Source of the DNA: JACCYJ01 sp038198775
GTDB lineage: Bacteria > Actinomycetota > Actinomycetes > Propionibacteriales > Nocardioidaceae
Assembly (NCBI GenBank): GCA_038198775.1
Contig: JBBPZV010000001.1
Span: 62,001-126,000 of the forward strand
DNA length: 64,000 nucleotides
Direction: 5' to 3'
The translations under genes were made by a program, and so were the position numbers. Shown here one piece after another: positions 17,582 to 26,086 of the stretch (positions are counted from its first letter, which is position 1; every line of letters starts with the position of its first letter). The notes below the pieces were generated by a model. The model did no database searches and was not told the origin of the DNA. It was given only the letters and a program-made list of their open reading frames with translations.

Positions 17582-18737
17582 GCGGGCGGAGTACGTCGTC
17601 GTGGGTCTCGGCGCCTGGGGGAGCGCGGCCGCGTACCAGCTGGCGCGCCGTGGCGCCGACGTGGTCGGCCTCGAGCAGTTCGAGCTCGGCCACGTCCGGG
17701 GCGCCTCACACGACACCTCCCGGATCCTGCGCCACAGCTACCACACGCCTGGGTACGTGGAGCTGACCTGCGCGGCGTACGACGACTGGGCCGACCTGGA
17801 GCGCGTCTGCGGCGAGCGGCTGGTGACGGTGGTCGGGGGGCTCGACCTCTTCCCTCCCGACGCCAGCGTGGCGCCCGAGGAGCACACGTCTTCCCTGGCG
17901 GCCAACGGGGTGCCGTTCGAGCTGCTCGGGCGGGTCGACGTGCAGCGGCGGTTCCCGCAGTTCCGGCTGCCCGAGGGCACGGTTGGCCTCTACCAGCCGC
18001 GGGGAGCCGTCGTACCGGCTGCCAAGGGCACCGCGACGTTGCAGCGGCTGGCGGCATTCGCCGGTGCCCGGCTGCACGAGCGCTGTCCGGTGACCGCCGT
18101 ACGCGACCGAGGGGTTTCCGGCGTCGAGGTCGAGACTCCGGAAGCGACATGGCGCTGCCGACGGCTGGTCGTGTGTGCGGACGCGTGGACCAACGACGTG
18201 CTCGCCGGCCTGGACATGGAGTTGCCCCTGCGGGTGACCCAGGAGCAGTTCAGCTACTTCGCACCGGCAGACCCCGAGCAGTTCGCCCCGGGACGGATGC
18301 CTCTGTGGATATGGCTCGGCACCCCGTCGTTCTACGGCTTCCCCTGCTACGGCGAGCCCGCGGTCAAGGTGGCCCAGGACTGCGGAGGGCCGCCGGTCAC
18401 CGGAGGAAGCCGGTCCTTCGATCCCGACCCAGGCCGCGAGGCACTGGTCGCCGCCTTCGTGGCCGAGACGCTTCCGGACCTCGGAGTCCGGCTGCGGTCG
18501 AAGACGTGCCTCTACACGCTGACGCCCGACCGGGACTTCGTGCTCGGGCAGCTGCCGGGCCACCCGGCCGTCTCCGTCGCGATCGGCGCCGGCCACGGCT
18601 TCAAGTTCACTCCGACCGTGGGCCGGCTGCTGGCCGAGCTGGCGACGACCGGAGGCTGCGACGCCGACCTCGCGCCGTACGCGCTCGACCGGCCGTGGCT
18701 CGTCGACCCCCCGCCGGCAGCCCAGTGGGTGGTGTGA
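17574..18737 (+). CDS. Monomeric sarcosine oxidase/N-methyl amino acid oxidase-like flavoenzyme
   Basis: This 387-residue FAD enzyme starts with a dinucleotide-binding motif, VGLGAWGSAA (about residue 10). Near the C-terminus KTCLYTLTPDRDFVLG (about 310-325) holds the cysteine that carries covalent flavin in monomeric sarcosine oxidases, followed by GAGHGFKFTPTVG. Length and order match that family (about 389 residues). It would oxidatively demethylate a secondary N-methyl amino acid to release formaldehyde and hydrogen peroxide. The ATG overlaps the Rieske gene stop by eight bases, so the two are co-translated and probably act in sequence. The stop is four bases from the end of the convergent TetR gene. 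Confidence 0.88.
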   Translation: MVERAEYVVVGLGAWGSAAAYQLARRGADVVGLEQFELGHVRGASHDTSRILRHSYHTPGYVELTCAAYDDWADLERVCGERLVTVVGGLDLFPPDASVAPEEHTSSLAANGVPFELLGRVDVQRRFPQFRLPEGTVGLYQPRGAVVPAAKGTATLQRLAAFAGARLHERCPVTAVRDRGVSGVEVETPEATWRCRRLVVCADAWTNDVLAGLDMELPLRVTQEQFSYFAPADPEQFAPGRMPLWIWLGTPSFYGFPCYGEPAVKVAQDCGGPPVTGGSRSFDPDPGREALVAAFVAETLPDLGVRLRSKTCLYTLTPDRDFVLGQLPGHPAVSVAIGAGHGFKFTPTVGRLLAELATTGGCDADLAPYALDRPWLVDPPPAAQWVV

Positions 18738-18741
18738 GCGC

Positions 18742-19341
18742 TCAGCCGAGGTCAGTGACGGCGATATCGAGCTCGTAGGCCAACGCTTCGCGGATCCAGC
18801 TGCGCAGCTGGGAGCGGCTGACGCTGCGGTAGACCAGGGCGGCGACCGCGAGACCGTCCAGCAGCCCGCCGATCCGGGCCACCGTGCCCGCCGGGTCGGC
18901 GCAGCGGAACGCACCGGCCTCGACACCCTCGACCACGGCGGCGTGCAGTGCGGCGCGCCAACGTGCGTCCAGGTGGCGCAGCGCGGTCCGGATCGGCGGA
19001 TGCCGCAGCGCCATCGACCAGGCGTCGATCCACAGCGTCCACCCTGGTGCGGCGCCGGTGGGGCCGTAGCCGGCGACGACTCGACGAAGCCGGTCCAGCG
19101 GGCCCAAGGCCCGGGCGACCGCCCGGTCGAGGCGCGCGAGGTCGCGATCAACCGCGTACTCCAGTGCCTGGGCGAGCAGCCGGTCCCGGGTGGCGAAGTG
19201 GTAGAACACGAGCCCGGTGCTGACGCCCAGCGAAGCAGCGACGTCGTGCACCCGCAGCGCGCCCAGGCCGAGCCGCTCGGCCTGCTCGACGGTCGCCGCC
19301 AGGATCTCCTCCCGCCGCACCTCCACCTGCCGGCGACCCAT
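18742..19341 (-). CDS. TetR/AcrR-family regulator
   Basis: This 199-residue protein has an N-terminal helix-turn-helix (about residues 10-55, including VHDVAASLGVSTGLVFYHFATRDRLL), typical of TetR repressors. The C-terminal domain should bind the inducer. The layout somewhat resembles BetI/BetC-type regulators. Convergence with the oxygenase-oxidase pair, and the palindrome before that pair, suggest it represses those genes. This is inference. The ATG at 19341 is the first start giving the standard N-terminus; the longer upstream frame reads into the phosphatase gene. Confidence 0.88.
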   Translation of the reverse strand: MGRRQVEVRREEILAATVEQAERLGLGALRVHDVAASLGVSTGLVFYHFATRDRLLAQALEYAVDRDLARLDRAVARALGPLDRLRRVVAGYGPTGAAPGWTLWIDAWSMALRHPPIRTALRHLDARWRAALHAAVVEGVEAGAFRCADPAGTVARIGGLLDGLAVAALVYRSVSRSQLRSWIREALAYELDIAVTDLG

Positions 19342-19379
19342 GCCAGCCGACCCTATCGACGCCGTCGCGCCCGGCCTGA

Positions 19380-20159
19380 TCACCCGTCCCGGGCACCGGC
19401 CAGGGAAGCACAGCGGACCATCTCGCCGGGCACCTGCGCGCTGTGGCAGCCGGCGTTCCGGGTGACCGCGAGCGCGCTCAGGGCGAGGGCACCGCCGGCA
19501 GCCACGTCCAGCAGGTAGTGGTTGCCGGTGCCGACCACGACCAGCGCCGTGACCAGCGGGTACGAGGCCCACAGTAGCCTGAACGCGAGCCGTTGGGCCA
19601 TCAGCAGCGCCACTATCCCGGCCCAGACCGCCCAGGCGATGTGCAGCGATGGCATCGCGGCGTACGGGTCGGGGGTCGTCGTCGACGAGGTGGGCGACGC
19701 CACCCCGGTCGCGACCGCGGTGTCGATGAAGCCCGTGCCGGGGATCAACCGTGGTGGCGCCACCGGATACAGCCAGAAGGCGAGGAGTCCCAGGGCGCAG
19801 ATGACCACCAGCGCGTTGCGTGCCGAGCGGTAGAGGTCCGGCCGTCGCCAGTAGCACAGCACCAGCACCACGGCGGTGAGCCCGAGATGCAGCAGCTGGT
19901 AGTACCAGCTGCTGGCCAACGCAAGCGTGTGATGGGCGGAGACCCAGACGTTGAACGGCATCTCCATGTCGAGGTGCAGCGCCCGCTCCAGGCCCACGAT
20001 GTCGTCGGCGTTGGCCAGGGCGGCACCCCGGCGCGTCGGCGCCAGCCCCCGGATGTGGTCGTAGAGGACGAAGAGGACCGCAGCGATCGCGACCTCTCCC
20101 ACAAGCAACGGTCGCCGCCGCAGGACAGCGGCGCGCTCCGAGAGCGTCGCGGCGAACAC
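19380..20159 (-). CDS. PAP2-family membrane phosphatase/phosphotransferase
   Basis: This 259-residue protein has about six membrane segments. The PAP2 catalytic pieces are PSLHIAWAVW (about 180) and GNHYLLDVAAGG (about 225). Together with PPRLIPGTGF (about 150) this is the actinobacterial PAP2_3/AUR1-like subgroup, which acts on lipid phosphates or transfers lipid head groups. The start is GTG with no strong ribosome site. The 3' end lies 38 bases from the TetR start on the same strand. No functional link to its neighbours is evident. Confidence 0.8.
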   Translation of the reverse strand: MFAATLSERAAVLRRRPLLVGEVAIAAVLFVLYDHIRGLAPTRRGAALANADDIVGLERALHLDMEMPFNVWVSAHHTLALASSWYYQLLHLGLTAVVLVLCYWRRPDLYRSARNALVVICALGLLAFWLYPVAPPRLIPGTGFIDTAVATGVASPTSSTTTPDPYAAMPSLHIAWAVWAGIVALLMAQRLAFRLLWASYPLVTALVVVGTGNHYLLDVAAGGALALSALAVTRNAGCHSAQVPGEMVRCASLAGARDG

Positions 20160-20252
20160 TCGACAACGCTATCGCGTCAGGCACCGCATCCGGCTCCCCC
20201 CACGGCCCGGCGAGCTGCAGCAGTCTGCGGCGCGAGCGAGCGACGGCTTGGC

Positions 20253-20318
20253 GACAAGTCACGGATGGTCGGACCAGAAGTCACGGATGGTCGGGCCGGA
20301 AGTCTCGGATGGTCGTCA
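20253..20318. repeat. Second array of three 22-bp tandem repeats
   Basis: The units lie at 20253-20274, 20275-20296 and 20297-20318, all with the core AAGTC(A/T)CGGATGGTCG. Period, copy number and strand are identical to the array at 8311-8376. The last three bases of unit three are the stop codon of the CocE-type hydrolase gene. The array fills the space between that gene and the PAP2 gene promoter. Confidence 0.9.
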
Positions 20319-22232
20319 GTGGCGGGGGAGGACCTGGTGCCAGTGCCGACGGGCGATGACCGCGTCGTCCTCGCTCGCCTCGAGGTCGATCTCGACCTCG
20401 TAGTGCTCGGGGCCGATGTGGACGTCGAGCGTGGAACGGGCCGCCACCGCGACCTCGGGCCAGCGGATCCAGAACTCCGCCTCCGCCTGTGCCCGCTGGG
20501 AGAAGCTGCGGGTGTCGACGCTGACGCGACCGGCGTAGTGCTCGCCCGCGAGGCCGGCGTGCCGTACCGGGTACGTGGAGCCGGAGTCGACGACACAGCA
20601 CACCTCCCGGGCCAAGATGTCGCGTTCGACCCGCCAGACCACACCGTCGGGGTCCTCGCCCGCCTCCGCGTCGCCCGGCCTCAGCTCCGGGGGGGCGTAC
20701 GGGGACTCCCCCGACCACACCGGCAGCACCAGCTCGCCGCCGTGCACGGTGAGGGTGAGCGGAGCGGGCGGCGCCGCCGTGTTCGGCCAGTCGGCACCGG
20801 CCACCGACAGCCGCAGCCGCTGGCCCGGGGCCAGCTCGTAGGCGCACGCGTCCAGCACCATGGCCACGTCGTAGCACCGGCCGGGCTCGAGCGCTGCCGG
20901 GTCGCTTCGGCTGTCGCGGAACGCCAGGTCCAGCGAGCCGCGGCAGATCAGGGCCGAGGTGCCGTCGGGGAAGACGTCACACAGCTTCGCCGACACCGAC
21001 GCGGACGGCTGGTCGGCGCTGACCCGCAGCCGGAGCACCGGATGTCCGAGCATGGTGATCGCGTCGCCGTCCCACTCCCAGCGGATCGAGGCGTCGTCGT
21101 CGACCCGCTGGTCCAGGCTGAGCCCCCAGGGCAGGTGCCCCGCGCAGTCGATCCACGCGTCGACCCCGGTGTCGGCCCGGACGGGGTACGGAGGGCGGGC
21201 GGCGAGCGGCCTGGCATCGTCCCGGACCCGCGGGCACGGCCAGTCCTCGCGCACCCAGCGGCCGTCGGAGTCGGCGAGGTCGGGCTGGGGGCGGGTGGAC
21301 CGCCGCACGAACACGGTGGCGGCCGGCCCCTCGGCGGCTCCGTCGTCGCGGCCGCGCAGCCAGCGGTCCCACCAGGTGACCATCTCGGGCACGAGGTCGA
21401 TGCGCGGGCCCGGGATGGCGGTGTCCGTCGCGGCGTGCGCCCACGGCCCGGCCAGCAGCCGGTGGGGCACACCGGCCTCGGCCAACGCGGCCACGGTCCG
21501 GAAGGAGTTGTTGCGGTAGCCGTCGGCCCACCCGGCGACCAGCATCGTGGGGCAGCGGATCCGGTCGTACGCCGGCGCCAACGAGCCGGACCGCCAGTAG
21601 TCGCCGTCGGTCCGCTCCCGCAACCACGTCAGCAGCCACGGCTCGCACGCCCGGACCCGGCGCAGCCACTCCTCGCGCCAGCCGGGTCCCCACACCGCGG
21701 GCACCGGCGGGAGCGCGTTCATCGGCGTCATGTAGTGGCAGTAGTCGACGAGGTCGAGGACGCGCAGCGCGCCGCCGCGCCAGTGCACGTCGTCGGTCCA
21801 CCGGTCGTCGCTGGCGTAGATCGCGATGACCGCCCGCAGCTCCGGCGGCCGCTCGCACGCCAGCTGCAGCGCGTTGAACCCCGAGTACGACGTGCCGTAC
21901 ATCCCGACCGCACCGTCGCACCACGCCTGGGCCGCCAGCCAGGCGATGACCTCGACGAGGTCCGCCTGCTCCTGCGGCGGGTACTCGTCGACGGCGTCAC
22001 CCCCGGACGAGCCGGTGCCGCGCAGGTCGAGCCGGCACACCGCGTAGGCGTGCTCGTCGCGCAGCCGGGCGTACTCCGGCCGGTACGACGCGGTGAGGTC
22101 GTCCTTGCGGTACGGCAGCGCCTCCAGGATGCACGGCTGGGGCCCGGCGGCCGGGTCGGGCAGCCAGAGCGTCGCCGCCAGCTCGACGCCGTCCCGCATC
22201 GGGATCCGGACCTCCGCGGTCGACCCCGTCAC
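20316..22232 (-). CDS. CocE/NonD-family (X-Pro dipeptidyl-peptidase-like) hydrolase
   Basis: This 638-residue S15-type alpha/beta hydrolase cleaves amides or esters, possibly acyl-peptides. The nucleophile serine is in GTSYSGF (about 115), the aspartate in GWADGY (about 236) and the histidine in GPWAHA (about 263). The C-terminal third is the jelly-roll domain of the family. The GTG start is four bases after the stop of the upstream DmpA-type aminopeptidase gene, forming a two-gene peptidase operon. Whether it is a true dipeptidyl-peptidase or an esterase cannot be decided here. Its stop coincides with the end of a 22-bp repeat array. Confidence 0.88.
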   Translation of the reverse strand: MTGSTAEVRIPMRDGVELAATLWLPDPAAGPQPCILEALPYRKDDLTASYRPEYARLRDEHAYAVCRLDLRGTGSSGGDAVDEYPPQEQADLVEVIAWLAAQAWCDGAVGMYGTSYSGFNALQLACERPPELRAVIAIYASDDRWTDDVHWRGGALRVLDLVDYCHYMTPMNALPPVPAVWGPGWREEWLRRVRACEPWLLTWLRERTDGDYWRSGSLAPAYDRIRCPTMLVAGWADGYRNNSFRTVAALAEAGVPHRLLAGPWAHAATDTAIPGPRIDLVPEMVTWWDRWLRGRDDGAAEGPAATVFVRRSTRPQPDLADSDGRWVREDWPCPRVRDDARPLAARPPYPVRADTGVDAWIDCAGHLPWGLSLDQRVDDDASIRWEWDGDAITMLGHPVLRLRVSADQPSASVSAKLCDVFPDGTSALICRGSLDLAFRDSRSDPAALEPGRCYDVAMVLDACAYELAPGQRLRLSVAGADWPNTAAPPAPLTLTVHGGELVLPVWSGESPYAPPELRPGDAEAGEDPDGVVWRVERDILAREVCCVVDSGSTYPVRHAGLAGEHYAGRVSVDTRSFSQRAQAEAEFWIRWPEVAVAARSTLDVHIGPEHYEVEIDLEASEDDAVIARRHWHQVLPRH

Positions 22233-22236
22233 GTCG

Positions 22237-23313
22237 TCACCCGGCCCGCTCCCGCAGCAGCCGCCGGACCTCGCCGGGGGGCAAGCCCTCGCTGCGGTTG
22301 CCGGAGCGACCGGTCACCGTGGGGGAGGCGAGCAGGGAGTTGAGCACCGCCTCCTCGCTGGCCTCGACGACGGCCTCGAACAGCGGGTTGAGCGCGCCAC
22401 CGGACACCGCGACCGGGCCGTCGTACCCGCCCGCCCGGTCGGCCCGTAGCCCCGTCGCGGCGGCGAGGAAGATCTCGCCGCTGCCGTGATGCGCCACCGA
22501 GCCGGCACGGGCCAGCCCCAGGCCGACCCGCCGGGCCAGCCGGGCGCAGCCGAAGCCGTCGACGGCGGCGTCGGTGACGACGATCCCGATGCACGAGCCC
22601 GCCGGAGGCCGGGGCGGTGGCGGGCCGGCGGGGAGCAGGCGGCCGACCGGCACGCCGTCGACCGTGAGCCGTCGCCGGTCGCCGAAGTTCGTCATCAGCA
22701 GCACCCCGAGGGTGTGGCCGTCGGGTGTCACCCGGGAGGCGGTGCCGATGCCGCCCTTGAAGCCGAGGCAGGTCATGCCGGTGCCGGATCCCACGCTGCC
22801 CTCGGCCGGTGGTTCGGACCCGCCGCGCGATGTCAGCGCCTGCGCCCAGGCCGACGCCACGTCGGAGCGGCCGACCTGCATGCGCCGGGCGTCGTTGAGA
22901 TACGAGTCGTCACACTCGGCGACCACCGGGATGACGAAGTTCTCTGCGACGTCCGGGTGCCGTTCCAGCAGCAGCTCGCAGGCGGCGTCGTACACCCGTC
23001 CCAGCTGCAGCGTGGAGGTCAAGAAGACCGGCGTCTCCAGCAGGCCCCACTCGGCGGCGGTGACGAACCCGGTGCACTCTCCGGCGCCGTTGAGGACCGC
23101 CCCCCCGGCCGGAACGAGCCGATCGAGCGCGTCGTCGGCGACCACCAGCACGGTGACACCGGTGCGGGCCACGCCGCGACCCGCCGGGGGATCCGGCTCT
23201 TCGCGCCACACGGTCGCGTGACCGAGCCCGACGCCGGGGACGTCCAGCACCGAGTTCGTCCGACCCGGGGGGAGGAACCCGATGCTGATTCCCAGGTCAG
23301 CAGCACGCGGCAC
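22237..23313 (-). CDS. P1/DmpA-family (S58) aminopeptidase
   Basis: This 358-residue N-terminal-nucleophile hydrolase is related to L-aminopeptidase/D-esterase DmpA and to beta-peptidyl aminopeptidases. Family landmarks are ISIGFLPPGRTNSVLDVPGVGLGH near the start, GTGMTCLGFKGGIGTASR in the middle, and the self-cleavage site G-S in AGSCIGIVVTDA (about 240), whose serine becomes the nucleophile. I chose the GTG at 23313 because GCAGGA precedes it and the family starts near this point; an ATG at 23340 is possible. It releases N-terminal residues, including D- or beta-amino acids in relatives. Confidence 0.88.
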   Translation of the reverse strand: MPRAADLGISIGFLPPGRTNSVLDVPGVGLGHATVWREEPDPPAGRGVARTGVTVLVVADDALDRLVPAGGAVLNGAGECTGFVTAAEWGLLETPVFLTSTLQLGRVYDAACELLLERHPDVAENFVIPVVAECDDSYLNDARRMQVGRSDVASAWAQALTSRGGSEPPAEGSVGSGTGMTCLGFKGGIGTASRVTPDGHTLGVLLMTNFGDRRRLTVDGVPVGRLLPAGPPPPRPPAGSCIGIVVTDAAVDGFGCARLARRVGLGLARAGSVAHHGSGEIFLAAATGLRADRAGGYDGPVAVSGGALNPLFEAVVEASEEAVLNSLLASPTVTGRSGNRSEGLPPGEVRRLLRERAG

Positions 23314-23349
23314 ATGGGCATCCTGCCGCACCGCTGGCATGCTGGCGAC

Positions 23350-24429
23350 GTGTCCCTCCCCGCCGTGTGGTCCCCCGACACGCTCCGCCACGTACCCGGG
23401 GGGGAGATCTGGCTCGGCGTCGACACCGTCGGCACCGAGGTCCCCGAGCGGGTCGAGGTCATCCGCGCCGCGGTGACCGCCGCCGGCCACCGGCTGGTCG
23501 AGGCCGACGGGCACCCAGATGCCAGCGTCGCGGCGGTCCACGACCCGGCACTGCTCGCGCACCTGCGCGACGTGCACCGGGAGTGGATGGCGGCCGGCTA
23601 CGCCGAGGACCCCGGTCAGGACCGTGTCGTTCCCTACTTCTTCCCCACCGCGGCGATGCTCGGGCCGCTGCCGGCGCACCGGGCGGCGGCCGTCCATGCC
23701 CGGGCGGGCCAGTTCGGCTACGACACGATGACGCTGGTCGGACCGGGCACGTACGCCGCGGCCCGGGCCGCCGCCGACTGCGCGCTGACCGCCGCCGACC
23801 TGGTCGCCGGCGGAGAGCCGCTGGCGTACGCGCTGTGCCGCCCGCCGGGTCATCACGTCACCCGCGCCGGCTATGGAGGGTCCTGCTACCTCAACAACTC
23901 CGCCGTGGCCGCCCAGGCACTGCGCGACGCAGGCTTCGCCCGGGTCGCCGTGGTCGACCTGGACGCTCACCACGGCAACGGGACGGCGGCGATCTTCTAC
24001 CAGCGGGAGGACGTGTTCTACGGCTCCCTGCACGTCGACCCGGGGCACGGGTGGTTCCCGCACGTGGTGGGCTTCGCCGACGAGACCGGCGCCGGCGCCG
24101 GCGTTGGCACGACGCTGAACGTCCCGCTGCCGCCGGGGTCGGGGGACGAGATGTGGTGCGACGCGCTCGACCGCGTGACCGAGCGCGTCGCGGCTTTCGG
24201 CGCCGAGGCGGTGGTGGTCTCGCTCGGTGTCGACGCCGCGGCCGCCGACCCGGAGAGCCCGCTGCTGGTCAGCGAGGCCGGCTACCGGGCCGCGGGTCGC
24301 GCCCTCGGCGGGCTGGCGCTCCCCACGGTGGTGGTGCAGGAGGGCGGCTACCACCTGCCCTCGCTCGGCGACCTGGTCTGCGCCTACCTCGACGGGCATG
24401 CCGGACATCTCGACAAGGGAGGAACCTGA
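23350..24429 (+). CDS. Histone-deacetylase/acetylpolyamine-amidohydrolase-like enzyme
   Basis: This 359-residue zinc amidohydrolase should remove acetyl or similar acyl groups from amines. Visible are the catalytic pair in RPPGHHVTRAGYGG (about 165), the zinc ligands in DLDAHHGNG (about 205) and the third metal aspartate in SLGVDAAAADPE. The active-site tyrosine is in QEGGYHLPSLG (about 340). Bacterial members act on acetylpolyamines, acetoin-type substrates or acyl amines. The GTG start is divergent from the aminopeptidase gene by only 36 bases. Its stop overlaps the next ATG (TGATG), so it is coupled to the VOC gene. Confidence 0.88.
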   Translation: MSLPAVWSPDTLRHVPGGEIWLGVDTVGTEVPERVEVIRAAVTAAGHRLVEADGHPDASVAAVHDPALLAHLRDVHREWMAAGYAEDPGQDRVVPYFFPTAAMLGPLPAHRAAAVHARAGQFGYDTMTLVGPGTYAAARAAADCALTAADLVAGGEPLAYALCRPPGHHVTRAGYGGSCYLNNSAVAAQALRDAGFARVAVVDLDAHHGNGTAAIFYQREDVFYGSLHVDPGHGWFPHVVGFADETGAGAGVGTTLNVPLPPGSGDEMWCDALDRVTERVAAFGAEAVVVSLGVDAAAADPESPLLVSEAGYRAAGRALGGLALPTVVVQEGGYHLPSLGDLVCAYLDGHAGHLDKGGT

Positions 24430-24866
24430 TGGTGGGACCGCTGCTGCAGATCACCTTCGACTGCTCGGACCCGGCCGGGCTGTCCCGTTTCTGGGCCGCC
24501 GCGCTCGGCTACGAGGAGCAGGCGCCTCCGGAGGGGTACGAGTCCTGGGACCAGCTGCTGGAGCGGATGGGCGTCCCCGAGGCCGAACGCGACAGCCGGG
24601 CCGCGGTCGTCGACCCTGACGGTGTCCGGCCCCGGCTGTTCTTCCAGCGGGTCCCCGAGGCAAAGACGGCCAAGAACCGGGTGCACCTCGACGTGCACGT
24701 GGCGGTCGGCATGAGCGGCGAGGAGCGGCGCCGCACGATCGAGGCGGAGGCGGCCCGGCTGACCGGCCTCGGGGCGACGGTGCTGCGCCGGGTCGAGCCG
24801 GAGCTGCTGAGCGAGTTCTTCATCGTGCTGGCCGACCCGGAGGGAAACGAGCTCTGCGTGGAGTGA
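24429..24866 (+). CDS. VOC/glyoxalase-like domain protein
   Basis: This 145-residue protein has two beta-alpha-beta-beta-beta modules of the vicinal oxygen chelate fold. They start at LLQITFDCSDPAGLSRFWAAALGY and NRVHLDVHVAVG and end in VLADPEGNELCVE. Many small relatives have no known substrate. The ATG shares a base with the upstream stop and has AGGGAGG ahead of it. It is followed by a copy of the dispersed hairpin element. Confidence 0.8.
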   Translation: MVGPLLQITFDCSDPAGLSRFWAAALGYEEQAPPEGYESWDQLLERMGVPEAERDSRAAVVDPDGVRPRLFFQRVPEAKTAKNRVHLDVHVAVGMSGEERRRTIEAEAARLTGLGATVLRRVEPELLSEFFIVLADPEGNELCVE

Positions 24867-24872
24867 GGCGTT

Positions 24873-24951
24873 GCTTTCCCACGTTCACCTGGGAAGGCAA
24901 CACTTCCCATGGGGCACAACCTGTGCGAAGTGTCGCTCAGCCATGGGAAGT
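24873..24951 (+). repeat. Dispersed hairpin element, copy A (candidate structured RNA)
   Basis: This is a 79-bp unit. Stem 1 is GCTTTCCCACG (24873-24883), loop TTCA, then CCTGGGAAGGC (24888-24898), with one mismatch and one G-U pair. Stem 2 is ACACTTC (24900-24906) with GAAGTGT (24927-24933). The tail is CAGCCATGGGAAGT (24938-24951). ACTTCCCATGG (24902-24912) is also a perfect complement of CCATGGGAAGT (24941-24951), so an alternative fold exists. It starts six bases after the VOC stop in a convergent gap. Confidence 0.75.
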
Positions 24952-25045
24952 GGGAGCTCCGGCAGTCGGCTGCGCGGCCGGACGGGTCAGCTGCCGATGG
25001 GCGTGGCGGCTACACGGTTCCGGTCGCGGTGTTGGTGCACCACGG

Positions 25046-26020
25046 TCAGCCCTTGCGGAGCGCCGGCAGCACCTCGTCCCGGTACAGCCGCATGAAGCCC
25101 TCCCAGTTCGGGCCCATGTTGGAGACGTACACCTCGTCGTAGCCGGCATCGACGAACGGCCGGATCGCCTCGAGGTGCGGGTCGGGGTGGGGACCGGCGG
25201 CCACCGACTCGCGGGTCATGTCCTCGGTAACCAGCTCGGACGCCTGCTCGAAGTGCCGGGGCGACGGGAGCACCTGCGCCAGCTCGCCGGGGACACCGCT
25301 GTTGGCCCACAGCCGGTGTGCGATGCGGACGCCTTCGTCCGCGGTGTCGGCGTAGCAGACCTTCATCCCGCACTGGGCCGGCTTGTCGCCGCCGCCGTTG
25401 TTACGGAACCGCTGGACCAGCTCGGCGTCGGCCATGGTGGCGATGAAGCCGTCGCCGATTCGGGCGGCCAGGTCAACCGCCTTCGGACCGAAGCCGGAGA
25501 CGTACACCGGCGGCGGTTTGCTGGGGCGGGTGTAGATCCGGGCGGTGTCGACGGTGTAGTGCGGGCCGCGGTGGGAGACGAAGCCCTCCTCGGACCAGAG
25601 CCGCCGCATCAGCTCCACCGCCTCCTCCAGCATCTCCAGCCGGACGTCCACGGTCGGCCAGACGTCACCGAGGATGTGCTCGTTGAGGGCCTCGCCGCTG
25701 CCGACACCGAGGACGAAGCGCCCGCCGAGCAGCACCGCGCTGGTCGCCGCCGCCTGCGCGACGAGCGCCGGGTGGATGCGGACCGTGGGGCAGGTGACCG
25801 CGGTCGTGACCGGCAGCGACGTCGCCTGGGACAGCGCCCCGATCACCGACCACACGAACGGGCTCTGCCCCTGCTCGTCGTTCCACGGGTGATAGTGGTC
25901 GCTGATCCACAACGCGTCGAAGCCGGCCTCCTCGGCCAGTCGCGCCTGCTGGATCAGCTCCCCTGGCGAGAACTCCTCGCAGGAGAGGAAGTAGCCGAAC
26001 CTGGTGTCGTCTCGTCGCAC
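25046..26020 (-). CDS. LLM-class F420-dependent oxidoreductase, G6PDH-like family
   Basis: This 324-residue luciferase-fold (TIM barrel) protein resembles F420-dependent glucose-6-phosphate dehydrogenase. Shared features are FGYFLSCEEFSPGELIQQARLAEEAGFDALWISDHYHPW at the start and GVGSGEALNE near residue 105. It would transfer hydride to or from coenzyme F420. The substrate is not certain, since paralogues of this family vary. The start is GTG. The SppA-like gene lies 66 bases upstream on the same strand. The gap downstream (24867-25045) contains repeat copy A and nothing else that I recognise. Confidence 0.85.
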   Translation of the reverse strand: MRRDDTRFGYFLSCEEFSPGELIQQARLAEEAGFDALWISDHYHPWNDEQGQSPFVWSVIGALSQATSLPVTTAVTCPTVRIHPALVAQAAATSAVLLGGRFVLGVGSGEALNEHILGDVWPTVDVRLEMLEEAVELMRRLWSEEGFVSHRGPHYTVDTARIYTRPSKPPPVYVSGFGPKAVDLAARIGDGFIATMADAELVQRFRNNGGGDKPAQCGMKVCYADTADEGVRIAHRLWANSGVPGELAQVLPSPRHFEQASELVTEDMTRESVAAGPHPDPHLEAIRPFVDAGYDEVYVSNMGPNWEGFMRLYRDEVLPALRKG

Positions 26021-26086
26021 GGTCGCTCCGGTCTGGGGTGTTGGCAGTAGGTGGCAGCTCGGGGCTGCGGTGGGGAGCCGGGTCGC

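Noticed and set aside
19593..22343. A 916-codon plus-strand frame across the PAP2 and CocE genes
   Set aside because: It is antisense to two genes with full catalytic motifs and has Arg/Val/Gly-rich shadow composition.
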